Assembly (NCBI GenBank): GCA_016125255.1
Contig: WGMD01000003.1
Coordinates: forward strand, 62,001 to 126,000
Source of the DNA: Planctomycetota bacterium
Lineage (GTDB): Bacteria > Planctomycetota > Phycisphaerae > Phycisphaerales > Zrk34
DNA: 64,000 bases
Direction of reading: 5' to 3'
This document shows positions 9,156-17,373 of this stretch, piece after piece. The translations under genes and the position numbers were made by a program. Below the pieces are notes generated by a model, which did no database searches, was not told the origin of the DNA, and was given only the letters and a program-made list of their open reading frames with translations. Numbering within the stretch: position 1 is the stretch's first letter; the number at the start of each line of letters is the position of its first letter.

Positions 9156-10196
9156 TCAGGGCGCCGGCGTGCCCTTGTAAGCATCGGGTTTGGGCAACCA
9201 TTCGTCGATCGCCGCCAGCTTCGACCCGTCCGCATCGGCCGCGAACGCCTGGGCCGCCTCGCCGACCTTGTCCGCCGCGGCGGTCAGCTCCGCTTCGTTA
9301 TTGAGCTTGAGCGAAGCGCCGAAGGCAGCGTCAATGGCGGCCTGGAAGTGCGCGTTGGGAACCTTCTCGTTGATTTCCTTGAGCAGATTGCGCATCGAGT
9401 TGGCGCGACGGGCCATCGTCTTGGCGTAGGTCCCGGCTTCGGTCGCCTTGGCGATGCCGCGCAGCGAGTATTCGACGTCGGTCATCACGCCGACGGCGTA
9501 CATGACGCGCTTGTGCTCCTGCGATTCCTCGGCGTTGGTCGTTCCGCCGGTGCGGAGGTAGTTGTGCCTCACCATGCCCTGCGACCAGGACACCAGCTCG
9601 AACTCCGCCGAACCGGCCGTGTGACCGCCGGTGTCGACGAGCTTCTCATTGGGGACGGTGTGGCAGTTGTAGCAGTTCTGCGCGACGAGGTAGATGTTGT
9701 CGGGGCGGAGCATGCCGGCGGCGAGACTGTCCTTGATGCGCTGGGCCTTGTGCTCGGCTGTTTCGTCTTCCTTCTTGACGTTGGCGCCGCCGTAGTTGTT
9801 GTGAATCTTGATCCAATCCTTGGCCGGGCCGTGGCACGACTCGCAGGAGATGCCGGAGATGGGCGTGCCGCCGTCTTCGCCTTGGCGGGTGTAGTGGCAC
9901 TGAATGCACACATCGCCGCGCTTGATGGAGCGGACGTCCATGGCCTCGGCGATCGTCTTGGCTTCGGGGCGGCGATGGAGCGTTTCCCAGGTCGCATAGT
10001 GCGGCGTGTGCTTCCACGCCTCCGCTTCCTTGGCGTGGCACTCGGTGCAGGCGTCGGACCCGACGACCTTCGAGGCGTCGAAGGTGATGCCCCCGCCCGC
10101 CGCCGGACCGCCGGCCTGCGCGATCGAAGCGCCGGCGAACAGGAGTGCGACGATGAAGGTGGCCTTGCCGAGTTTCCGCACGCAGTGATTGACCAT
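9156..10196 (-). CDS. Periplasmic tetraheme cytochrome c (c554-like)
   Basis: A 346-residue exported protein with a clear Sec signal (hydrophobic core FIVALLFAGASIAQA, cleavage near residue 28) and four CXXCH heme c motifs: CTECH, CIQCH, CESCH and CYNCH. The segment AEAWKHTPHYATW after the first heme is typical of cytochrome c554/c-prime-like multihemes. The C-terminal 150 residues are helical without further hemes. The ATG at 10196 is supported by a strong AAGGAG Shine-Dalgarno 7-8 bp upstream; the longer open frame upstream is a shadow of the reductase gene. It likely accepts or donates electrons in the periplasm for the operon's membrane components. Confidence 0.87.
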   Translation of the reverse strand: MVNHCVRKLGKATFIVALLFAGASIAQAGGPAAGGGITFDASKVVGSDACTECHAKEAEAWKHTPHYATWETLHRRPEAKTIAEAMDVRSIKRGDVCIQCHYTRQGEDGGTPISGISCESCHGPAKDWIKIHNNYGGANVKKEDETAEHKAQRIKDSLAAGMLRPDNIYLVAQNCYNCHTVPNEKLVDTGGHTAGSAEFELVSWSQGMVRHNYLRTGGTTNAEESQEHKRVMYAVGVMTDVEYSLRGIAKATEAGTYAKTMARRANSMRNLLKEINEKVPNAHFQAAIDAAFGASLKLNNEAELTAAADKVGEAAQAFAADADGSKLAAIDEWLPKPDAYKGTPAP

Positions 10197-10240
10197 GAGA
10201 GACTCCTTAACGATGATCCGATTCACGATTCGATTCTTCC

Positions 10241-11545
10241 TCAGGCGTCCAGCGACACCGGCCCGTCGGGCATGCCGATGCACGCCAGACACGAGCCGGC
10301 CTCGACCTCGACGCCGGTGTCCTTGGGGTATTTGACCTTGCCGCTCTTGATCGCCGTGATGCACGTGCCGCAGTTGCCGGCCCGGCAGCCCGAGTCGATC
10401 ATGATCCCGTTCGCCTCCGCCAGCTCCAGCAGGTTGCCGACCTTCCCGTCCCACTTGAGCTTCTTGTCCGACTTGGCGAACGTGACTTCGATCACTTCGC
10501 CCGTCGGCGCCGCCGTCGTTTCCGCCGGAGCCGCCGCCTTGACTTTCTTCACGCTCGCCGGACCGAACGCCTCAAAGTGAATGTCCGCCTCGGGCACGCC
10601 CCAGTCTTCCAGACCCTTGACGATCGACTCCATGAACGGCCCCGGACCGCACAGGTAGTAGTGGTAATTGTTCGACGGCAGCACCTTCTTGAACAGGTCC
10701 GCGCTGACGCGGCAGCCGTGGTGATAATCCTTGCCTTCGACATCCTTCTTGCCCGGATCGGAGTAACAGATGTGCAGTCGCAGGTTGTCATGCTCGGCCG
10801 CGATGGCTTCGAGGTGCTCCTTGAACGGATGATCCTCCCGGCCGCGCACACCCAGGAAGAACCACACTTCGCGCTGCGACTTGCAGGCGACGATGCCGTT
10901 GAGCATGCTCAAGACGGGCGTGATGCCGATGCCGCCGCCGATGAGCACGACGGGGTGATCGGTCGCCATATCCAGATAGAACGCCCCGTGCGGCGCTTTG
11001 ACGTCGAGAATGTCGCCTTCCTTGACGACCTCGTTGAAAAACGTGCTGGAGCGCCCCGAGGGCAGGTCCGGCTTGTCGCGCGGCGGGGGAACCTTCTTGA
11101 CCGTCACCCGGTAGTAATCCTCGCGCGGGCCGTCCGAAAGCGAATAGCACCGCGTCACCGCCTTGGGCTGCCCCGGAATCGCAAGCTGAAACGTCAGGTA
11201 CTGCCCCGGGTGAAACGAAGGAAGGTTGCGATTGTCATGCGGCTTGAGGTAGATCGAAGCCGTGTCGCGGGCTTCGATGACTTTCTTCATCACCTCGAAC
11301 TTTCGCCAGCCCTCCCATGCCTTCTCCGCCTCGCTGCTCTGAACGCGCTTGCGGCGGGCCGCGTCGATCTGACGACGCATCAACTCAAGCTGAAGCTGCC
11401 GCGATTTGGCTTCGTAGACGATCCGACGCAGCGACGTCCATGTCAGAAGGACAAGCTGGAGCAGCACGCCTGCGCAAATGAGTCCGCCAATGATCAGTCC
11501 GGTGCGTTCGAACAACGAGTCACTCCCTGACCTGGGCTGCTTCAC
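10241..11545 (-). CDS. Membrane-anchored FAD/NAD(P)H reductase with C-terminal 2Fe-2S ferredoxin domain
   Basis: A 434-residue protein with an N-terminal helix (residues 15-36) followed by a charged coiled segment, a ferredoxin-NADP reductase module and a plant-type ferredoxin domain. In the FNR part, RCYSLSDGP binds FAD, GGGIGITPVLSML is the pyridine-nucleotide loop, and YLCGPGPFMES is the conserved C-terminal FNR motif. The ferredoxin cysteines are in CRAGNCGTC and a later Cys in GSCLAC. The order FNR then 2Fe-2S is like Hcr and phthalate-dioxygenase-type reductases, not NqrF. It probably feeds electrons from NAD(P)H into the downstream chain. The start is GTG at 11545, the first gene of the operon; no good Shine-Dalgarno is visible. 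Confidence 0.87.
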   Translation of the reverse strand: MKQPRSGSDSLFERTGLIIGGLICAGVLLQLVLLTWTSLRRIVYEAKSRQLQLELMRRQIDAARRKRVQSSEAEKAWEGWRKFEVMKKVIEARDTASIYLKPHDNRNLPSFHPGQYLTFQLAIPGQPKAVTRCYSLSDGPREDYYRVTVKKVPPPRDKPDLPSGRSSTFFNEVVKEGDILDVKAPHGAFYLDMATDHPVVLIGGGIGITPVLSMLNGIVACKSQREVWFFLGVRGREDHPFKEHLEAIAAEHDNLRLHICYSDPGKKDVEGKDYHHGCRVSADLFKKVLPSNNYHYYLCGPGPFMESIVKGLEDWGVPEADIHFEAFGPASVKKVKAAAPAETTAAPTGEVIEVTFAKSDKKLKWDGKVGNLLELAEANGIMIDSGCRAGNCGTCITAIKSGKVKYPKDTGVEVEAGSCLACIGMPDGPVSLDA

Positions 11546-11687
11546 GACGCCACATCACGCTGAACAAATCCATGGTCCAGCACACTACGGTCGGTATTGT
11601 CTCAATTTCGTTACGCAATGTCCAGTCGTATCGGTCAAATTGTCGGGGCGGTTTGATTCATAGATGCTTAACTGCTCCAATGATGCG

Positions 11688-13643
11688 ATGAAGATTCAAT
11701 ACGCACTGCCGCTCGTGCTGGTTCTCGCCGCCGCCGCCTGCGCGCTGGAGCCGATCCCGCCCATCACGCGTATCCTGCCCCCGCCGGGCATCCAGCTTCC
11801 CGCCCCCGAGCGCGACGCCCTCGCCGCCGACCTCGCCAAGACGGAGGCCCGGCTCAAGGGCATGGACGAGCCCGACGTCGAAATCTTCACCAAGGCCGTC
11901 CGCCTCGCCCTGATTTGCGATGAGTTCTACAGCCCCAAGGACATCGCCAAGGCACAGCAATGCCTGACGATGGCCAACGAACGCCTCGACGCCCTCGCCA
12001 AGGGCCAGCGCCCATGGGAAACCCAGCGCGGGTTCGTCGTCCGGGGCTACCGCAGCAACATCGACGGCTCCGCCCAACCCTATGGCCTGGAAATCCCCGA
12101 AACCCTCGACCTCGCCAAGCCCGTCCCGCTCTACGTCTGGCTCCACGGCCGGGGCGACAAGAACACCGACATCTACTTCATCAATGACCGCCTCCACAGC
12201 CACGCCCCCATCAGCCCCTACACCCAGCAGGGCATCATCGTCCATCCCTTCGGCCGCCAGTGCGTCGGCTACAAGTCCGCCGGCGAAATCGATGTCCTCG
12301 ACGCCATCAAGTCAGTCGAGTCCCGCTACAAGATCGACGAGAACCGCGTCGCCCTGACCGGCTTCTCCATGGGCGGCGCCGGCGCCTGGCATCTCGGCGC
12401 TCACTACGCCGACCACTTCTGCGTCGTCCATGCCGGGGCGGGATTCGTCGATGTGCAGCGCTATCAGAACGTCGACCCCGCCACCGTCCCGCCCTACGAA
12501 GTCAAACTCTGGGGCATGTACGACGTGCCCGACTACGTCCGCAATCTCTTCAACGTCCCCACCATCGCCTACTCCGGCGAGATCGACAAGCAGAAGGCGT
12601 CGGCCGACATCATGGAGGAGGCGTTCAAAGCTGAAGGCCACACGCTACCGCGCGTCATCGGTCCGAAGATGGGGCATAAGTACGCCCCGGAGTCGCTCAA
12701 GGAAGTGATGGCGTTTGTGAATGAAGCGGTGAAGAAAGGCCGCGATTTGCATCCAGGCGAGGTGCATTTGCAGACGCGCACGCTGCGGTATGACTCGATG
12801 CGTCCGTTCAGTCTGTATCTGCTTCAATCCCATTGGGACGATGCGCGGCTCGACGCCATACGCGATGCGTCTGGCGTTTGGAAGGTGACCACGAAGAATA
12901 TTCGATCGTTCTATGTGCCTGTTGAGAAGCCCGGCCCCTTACACGTCGTCATAGATGGTCAAACCCTGCAAGGCCAGGAATTCAATACTGACCCGAATGA
13001 TCTTCAGATTTCCGGCATTCGCGCGGCGAAGATCAACGGCAGTTGGACCTTCGACGACGTATTCGTTCCCACCAAAGAACAATTGGTCCTCGGTAGCTCC
13101 CGACTGAAGTTCCCGCTTCAAAAAGCACCCGGCCTCCAAGGCCCCATTGACGACGCCTTCATGGCCCCCTTCCTCGTCGTCGCGCCTTCGGGTTCCTCCG
13201 GCGATGCGCGTTTCGATCAGTGGGCGAGCTTCGAGCTTGACCATCTCAAAACGCGCTGGCAGGCCCTGTTCCGTGGTGACCTGCGCATCAAGATGGACAC
13301 CGACGTCACCGATGACGACATTCAGAAGTATCACCTCGTCGCGTTCGGCGATGAAAAGTCCAACAAGCTCATCGCCCGCCTCGCGGACAAACTGCCGATG
13401 AAGCCGCGCGACGGCGAGCATGTGAACCTGCTCATCTATCCCAACCCGCTGAATGCTGAAAAATACATCGTCCTCAACTCCGGTCCGACGTTCCGCGAGG
13501 CCCACGACCGCACCAACTCCCTTCAAAACCCCAAGCTCGGCGACTGGGCGGTGATCGATATCACGACACCCCCCAACGCCGAAACGCCTGGCAAAGTCCT
13601 CGAAGCCGGTTTCTTCGACGAGCAGTGGCAGCCCACAAAATGA
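11688..13643 (+). CDS. Secreted prolyl-oligopeptidase-type alpha/beta hydrolase
   Basis: A 651-residue exported protein. After a signal peptide (LPLVLVLAAAACA) and a helical lead region comes an alpha/beta-hydrolase domain resembling planctomycete prolyl oligopeptidase/esterase proteins. VPLYVWLHGRGD supplies the oxyanion region, GFSMGGAGAWHLG the nucleophile elbow with Ser in GFSMG, and GPKMGHKYAPES a likely catalytic His. The C-terminal 280 residues lack such motifs and may be a substrate-binding beta domain. The ATG at 11688 places the signal peptide at the N-terminus; an in-frame ATG at 11664 would add eight residues. No Shine-Dalgarno distinguishes the two. Substrate could be an acylated polysaccharide or a peptide. 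Confidence 0.82.
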   Translation: MKIQYALPLVLVLAAAACALEPIPPITRILPPPGIQLPAPERDALAADLAKTEARLKGMDEPDVEIFTKAVRLALICDEFYSPKDIAKAQQCLTMANERLDALAKGQRPWETQRGFVVRGYRSNIDGSAQPYGLEIPETLDLAKPVPLYVWLHGRGDKNTDIYFINDRLHSHAPISPYTQQGIIVHPFGRQCVGYKSAGEIDVLDAIKSVESRYKIDENRVALTGFSMGGAGAWHLGAHYADHFCVVHAGAGFVDVQRYQNVDPATVPPYEVKLWGMYDVPDYVRNLFNVPTIAYSGEIDKQKASADIMEEAFKAEGHTLPRVIGPKMGHKYAPESLKEVMAFVNEAVKKGRDLHPGEVHLQTRTLRYDSMRPFSLYLLQSHWDDARLDAIRDASGVWKVTTKNIRSFYVPVEKPGPLHVVIDGQTLQGQEFNTDPNDLQISGIRAAKINGSWTFDDVFVPTKEQLVLGSSRLKFPLQKAPGLQGPIDDAFMAPFLVVAPSGSSGDARFDQWASFELDHLKTRWQALFRGDLRIKMDTDVTDDDIQKYHLVAFGDEKSNKLIARLADKLPMKPRDGEHVNLLIYPNPLNAEKYIVLNSGPTFREAHDRTNSLQNPKLGDWAVIDITTPPNAETPGKVLEAGFFDEQWQPTK

Positions 13644-13652
13644 AGCGGCTCG

Positions 13653-13813
13653 ATCCCCTCTCCCTCCGGGAGAGGGTTAGGGTGAGGGTGCGCTCAGCCA
13701 CCGACAGCGCCCGCTCATGATTTTTTATCCGTCAACGATTCTTGGGGAATCGGATCGCGCACGACTGATGCGCCCCCTCACCCCGGCCCTCTCCCGGAGG
13801 GAGAGGGGGTGCG
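13653..13813. repeat. MITE-like element, copy 1 (about 161 bp)
   Basis: This block starts with CCCTCTCCCTCCGGGAGAGG and ends with its near-complement, giving terminal inverted repeats of about 38 bp that each fold on themselves (CTCTCCC/GGGAGAG). The centre contains the phrase GTCAACGATTCTTG. A second copy at 14217-14376 has the same order and orientation with only scattered differences. It has no coding capacity. Such arms, translated as SRRER-type strings, are widespread in Gram-negative genomes (from memory). Confidence 0.85.
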
Positions 13814-13818
13814 ATCAT

Positions 13819-14199
13819 CTACATTTGAATACCCGCGGCGCGAGCGATCGTTTCGGCGACTGCGTCAGGAGATTGAAGCAACTCGTCGACCGTGAAGCGA
13901 ATCACTCGATAACTTTCTCGCTCGATGAAGGCGGTGCGTTGATCGTCTTGCTCGCCGCAGCCCGTGTGGCTCTCGCCATCAAGTTCAACGACCAACCGGG
14001 CGCTCTCGCAGAAGAAGTCGGCTACGTACGGCCCGATCGGGTGCTGACGCCTGAATTTCAATCCCGCGACTCGGCGATCGCGCAACATGCCCCACAGAAC
14101 GCGCTCCGGTATGGATGATCGGTCTCGCAAGGTCCGCGCCCGATCAAGCCGCATCGGATGCATCTTTGATTTACGCGGCGGCGTTTCATCCGGCGTCAT
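13819..14199 (-). CDS. DUF559 (Vsr-like) endonuclease-fold protein
   Basis: A 126-residue protein of the DUF559 family, a compact restriction-endonuclease-like fold related to very-short-patch repair (Vsr) nucleases. Family hallmarks are SIPERVLWGMLRDRRV, GLKFRRQHPIGPYVADFFC, the acidic ARLVVELDGESH motif (likely metal-binding E/D) and the closing YRVIRFTVDELLQ. The ATG at 14199 starts the conserved part; reading further upstream would translate the flanking repeat (LTLTLSRRERG), which I regard as non-coding. The gene sits exactly between two copies of the MITE-like element. Function is unproven: DNA repair, cleavage, or passenger of the repeat. Confidence 0.85.
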   Translation of the reverse strand: MTPDETPPRKSKMHPMRLDRARTLRDRSSIPERVLWGMLRDRRVAGLKFRRQHPIGPYVADFFCESARLVVELDGESHTGCGEQDDQRTAFIERESYRVIRFTVDELLQSPDAVAETIARAAGIQM

Positions 14200-14216
14200 G
14201 TCACAAAGTGTATCGC

Positions 14217-14376
14217 ATCCCCTCTCCCTCCGGGAGAGGGTTAGGGTGAGGGTGCGCCCAGCTACCGACAGCGCCCGCTCCTGATTTTTATCCGTCAACG
14301 ATTCTTGAGGAATCGGAACGCGCACGACTGATGCGCACCCTCACCCCGGCCCTCTCCCGGAGGGAGAGGGGGTGCG
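14217..14376. repeat. MITE-like element, copy 2 (about 160 bp)
   Basis: Direct repeat of the element at 13653-13813, with the same terminal inverted repeats and the same core (GTCAACGATTCTTG, CGCACGACTGATGCG). Together the two copies bracket the DUF559 gene. The 337-bp gap from 14200 to 14536 contains this copy, a partial copy at 14452-14503, and a short unrelated stretch between them. Confidence 0.85.
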
Positions 14377-14451
14377 GGCAACGAAGGCGCGAATCGTGCT
14401 GCCAGTTGATCTAACCACGACAATCCACGAAGATCACTTCGTTAAGAGGCA

Positions 14452-14503
14452 CGCGCCGACTGATGCGCCCCCTCACCCCAGCCCTCTCCCGGAGGGAGAG
14501 GGA
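14452..14503. repeat. Partial MITE-like end (solo inverted arm)
   Basis: The GACTGATGCGCCCCCTCACC arm and the following CTCTCCCGGAGGGAGAGG hairpin match the right end of the two full elements. The left end and core are absent, so this is a solo or decayed arm lying about 35 bp before the SGNH hydrolase start. Confidence 0.75.
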
Positions 14504-14536
14504 GTCAGAAAAAATTCCTTAGAGGAGTACCCGCCA

Positions 14537-15817
14537 ATGCAACGTCTGTTCACACTTATTCTGCTGCTTACCGTTTCGCTGTCCGCTCGCGCGGCTGATC
14601 CGACTTATGCGCCGGTCAAGGCGGAGTTGTTCCACGCGCGCGACGGGCTGGCGCATGTCAAGGCCAAGCTCGAAGCGGGGCGGACGGTGCGCATCGCCTA
14701 CCTCGGCGGGTCGATCACGGCGATGAACGGATGGCGCAACAAGACGACCGACTGGTTCGCCAAGCAGTATCCGAAGGCGAAGATCGAGGAGATTCACGCG
14801 GCGATCGGCGGCACGGGGTCGGACCTGGGCGTGTTCCGGCTTGAGCATGATGTGCTCGATCACAAGCCCGACCTGCTTTTCGTCGAGTTCGCGGTCAACG
14901 ACGGCGGCGCGGCCCCGGAACAGATATGGAAGGCGATGGAGGGCATTGTCCGCCAGACGTGGCGTGCCAATCCCGACATCGACATCTGCTACACCTACAC
15001 GATTCACGAGGGCATGCTCGGCGATCTGAAACAGGGCCTGTGCCCCCGGTCGACGTCGGCAATGGAGATGCTCGCGGATCACTACGGGATTCCCTCGATC
15101 AACTTCGAGGTGCGCGTCGCGCAGCTCTTTGAAGCGGGCAAGCTCATCATGAAACCCCCGGCTCAAGGCGATGCGCCGGCGGGCGTCATCGTCTTTTCCA
15201 AGGAAGGCGTGCATCCTTTTGATGCGGGTCATGAGGTGTATCTACAGGTGATCGACGAGACGATGCCGCAGGTGCTCGCGGCTTCGAAGAGCGTCGATCA
15301 CGCCGCCCAGCTCGCCGGCGTTCCTTTCATCGAAGGCAACTACGAGAACGCCAAGATCGAACCCGTGACCGAGTCGATGCTCAGCGGGCACTGGACGAAG
15401 CTGCCGACGGACAAGGGGCTCGGCAAGATATTCAGCGGACGCATGGGCGATATCTGGGAAGCGGACACGCCCGGCGACAAGATCAGCTTCGACTTCAAGG
15501 GTTCGTACGCCGCCCTGTACGACCTGCTCGGCCCCGATGGCGGTCAGGTCACCATCACCGTCGACGGCCAGTCGCGCGGCCCCGTCGCCCGCTTCGATCA
15601 CTACTGCACCTATCACCGCATCGCCACACTCCGACTCGCCGATGGGCTCGACCCCAATCAGGTGCATCACGTCACCGTCGAAATCGCCCCCGGTCAGCCC
15701 GACCGCTCCTCCGTCACCGACAAGGAAAAAGACAAGCCCGGCTTCGACCCCAAGCGTTATGACGGCACGCGCATCCGCATCGGCGGCGTCATGCTCATCG
15801 GCGATCTGGCCCACTGA
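14537..15817 (+). CDS. Secreted SGNH/GDSL-family hydrolase
   Basis: A 426-residue exported esterase-type protein. A signal peptide (LFTLILLLTVSLSARA, cleavage before ADPTY) precedes an SGNH domain: block I with the nucleophile Ser in AYLGGSITAMNGW, block III with Asn in FAVNDGGA, and the catalytic Asp/His block in GVHPFDAGHEVY. The C-terminal 130 residues look like a beta-rich accessory domain (FDFKGSYAALYDLLGPDGG). Family members deacetylate plant or algal polysaccharides. The ATG at 14537 follows GAGGAGT; the open frame upstream runs through repeat DNA and was excluded. It may be co-transcribed with the esterase gene 29 bp downstream. Confidence 0.85.
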   Translation: MQRLFTLILLLTVSLSARAADPTYAPVKAELFHARDGLAHVKAKLEAGRTVRIAYLGGSITAMNGWRNKTTDWFAKQYPKAKIEEIHAAIGGTGSDLGVFRLEHDVLDHKPDLLFVEFAVNDGGAAPEQIWKAMEGIVRQTWRANPDIDICYTYTIHEGMLGDLKQGLCPRSTSAMEMLADHYGIPSINFEVRVAQLFEAGKLIMKPPAQGDAPAGVIVFSKEGVHPFDAGHEVYLQVIDETMPQVLAASKSVDHAAQLAGVPFIEGNYENAKIEPVTESMLSGHWTKLPTDKGLGKIFSGRMGDIWEADTPGDKISFDFKGSYAALYDLLGPDGGQVTITVDGQSRGPVARFDHYCTYHRIATLRLADGLDPNQVHHVTVEIAPGQPDRSSVTDKEKDKPGFDPKRYDGTRIRIGGVMLIGDLAH

Positions 15818-15846
15818 CCGACCCACCCGCAACTAGGACACACATC

Positions 15847-16875
15847 ATGTTGCATCAACGCATATGCCTCGCGATCGTGATCGTCATCGGCCTCGTTCAC
15901 GCCTCGCCCGACGCCCGCGCGGCCGAGGACGGCAACGGCAGTTTCGTCATCGGCCCCGAGTATCACGTCGATCCCGATTTGACGGACCGCGGCAACCCCA
16001 AGGGCAAATCGTTCGAGTTCGCCATGAAACTTGCGGACAGCAAGATTTTTCCCGGCACGGATACGACGCTTGATCCGAAGAAGCCGGTGCGCACGGAGCG
16101 GAAGATTTTCGTGTACGTTCCCGCGGCGTACAAGGATGGCGAGAAGGCGCCGATTCTGGTGACGCTCGACGGGCCGAGCCATCTGGACCTGGTGCGCAAC
16201 GCGCTGGACAATCTGACGATCTCCAAGGACCCCGATCGCCGACTGCCCGCCTTCATCGCCATCGCCGTCGAAAACGGCGGTAACGACTCCAAGGGCAGCG
16301 AGCGCGGCCTGGAATATGACACGATGTCCGACCGCTTCGCGCGCTTCATCAATGACGAAGTGCTGCCGGCCGTCGTGAACAATGCGGACATCAAGGCGGC
16401 GTATCCGCACATCGCGCTGACGGACGACCCGTGGGGCAAGGCGGTGATGGGATGCAGTTCCGGCGGCGCGGCGGCGCTGACGATGGGCTGGTTCCGCCCC
16501 GATCTGTTCCGCCGCCTGATCTGCTACTCGGGCACGTTCGTCGATCAGCAGGATGACGATGCGCCGGAGGAGGCGAAGTATCCGCTGGGGGCGTGGGAAT
16601 ATCACTCGGGCATGAAGCTGATCGAGACCAGCGAGAAAAAGCCGCTGCGGATTTTCACGCATGTGTCGGAGAACGATCTGCGCAACAAGGACCCGGAGGA
16701 GACGAATCACAATTGGGTCATGGCCGGCCAGCGCACGGCCGCGGCGCTGGAAGCAAAGGGGTACGACCACCGCTTCGTGTTCAGCAAGGCGACGGGGCAC
16801 TGCGACGGCAAGGTGTTCAAACAGACGCTGGCGGACACGCTGGTCTGGATCTGGCACGGATATCCGACGGAGTAG
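15847..16875 (+). CDS. Secreted esterase of the Fes/feruloyl-esterase-like alpha/beta-hydrolase family
   Basis: A 342-residue exported protein with signal peptide LAIVIVIGLVHASPDARA. Features of the esterase-D/enterochelin-esterase family are the beta-rich lead RKIFVYVPAAYKDGEKAPILVTLDG, the nucleophile elbow VMGCSSGGAAALTMGW (Ser in GCSSG), the CYSGTF strand after it, and a C-terminal GHCDGKVF with the likely catalytic His. Many planctomycete homologues act on xylan or other plant ester links, but the substrate here is only a guess. It follows the SGNH hydrolase closely and in the same direction, suggesting joint work on a decorated polysaccharide. Confidence 0.83.
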   Translation: MLHQRICLAIVIVIGLVHASPDARAAEDGNGSFVIGPEYHVDPDLTDRGNPKGKSFEFAMKLADSKIFPGTDTTLDPKKPVRTERKIFVYVPAAYKDGEKAPILVTLDGPSHLDLVRNALDNLTISKDPDRRLPAFIAIAVENGGNDSKGSERGLEYDTMSDRFARFINDEVLPAVVNNADIKAAYPHIALTDDPWGKAVMGCSSGGAAALTMGWFRPDLFRRLICYSGTFVDQQDDDAPEEAKYPLGAWEYHSGMKLIETSEKKPLRIFTHVSENDLRNKDPEETNHNWVMAGQRTAAALEAKGYDHRFVFSKATGHCDGKVFKQTLADTLVWIWHGYPTE

Positions 16876-16903
16876 GTACATATGAAACAAATTCATTGAT
16901 CGA

Positions 16904-16981
16904 CGAGCCGCGACCGTGAGGGAGCGGTCGAAGCACGTACCAAAGGCGAAGCCCTGACCGCTCCCTGACGGTCGCGGCTCG
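16904..16981. repeat. Long inverted repeat (REP-like)
   Basis: Two 26-bp arms, starting CGAGCCGCGACCGTGAGGGA and pairing with the complementary end at 16956-16981 with one mismatch, surround a 26-bp loop. The T run needed for a terminator is absent. It sits between the esterase gene and the convergent small HEAT-like gene. The sequence resembles repetitive extragenic palindromes seen in other planctomycetes (from memory). Confidence 0.8.
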
Positions 16982-17022
16982 TTAAATGCAGCTTCGCATA
17001 TACTTTCAAATCGGCGACGGTG

Positions 17023-17316
17023 CTATCGCTGGCCGGTGGCTTGTTTGATCTTCTCGACCGTCTCGAGCATGAGCTTTTTGATCTGCGGGTCCTGCTCGCG
17101 GGCGATGACGCGTTTGAAGTGCGGCAAGGCCGGAGCGGCTTCGGCGGCATGTTCGCCGAGTTCGACCACGGCGGAGATGCGCTCGTTGGAATCGTCGGAA
17201 TAGAGCGACTGAATGAGCTTGGCAAGCTGCTGCTGCGAAAGCGGCGCTTCGGCGGCGCGGGCGGCGAGGGGCAGGAACAGCAGCATGGCGGCGAGAAGCG
17301 TGAGGCGAATGGGCAT
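17023..17316 (-). CDS. Small exported HEAT-repeat-like protein
   Basis: A 97-residue protein with a signal peptide (LTLLAAMLLFLPLAARA) and one or two alpha-helical pairs of HEAT/PBS-lyase type: SNERISAVVELGEHAAEAAPAL is the recognisable repeat. Function is unknown; such repeats bind other proteins. The ATG at 17316 was chosen because it puts the signal peptide first; the long open frame upstream overlaps trpB antisense and is a shadow. It is divergent from trpB with only 57 bp between the starts, so promoters must be packed there. Confidence 0.75.
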   Translation of the reverse strand: MPIRLTLLAAMLLFLPLAARAAEAPLSQQQLAKLIQSLYSDDSNERISAVVELGEHAAEAAPALPHFKRVIAREQDPQIKKLMLETVEKIKQATGQR

Positions 17317-17373
17317 GTTCGATTCTATGCCCGCGTTTTGCCGGTCCGCCGTCGCGGCATAAACTGACGGCCT

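Noticed and set aside
7464-10580. Very long open frame on the plus strand (1038 codons) opposite the cNMP/ferredoxin and tetraheme genes
   Set aside because: The translation is arginine- and alanine-rich shadow sequence of genes on the other strand and matches no family; the minus-strand proteins have clear motifs.
14200-14325. Longer DUF559 protein with an SRRERG-type N-terminus
   Set aside because: This portion translates the MITE-like repeat; the DUF559 family starts near the ATG at 14199.
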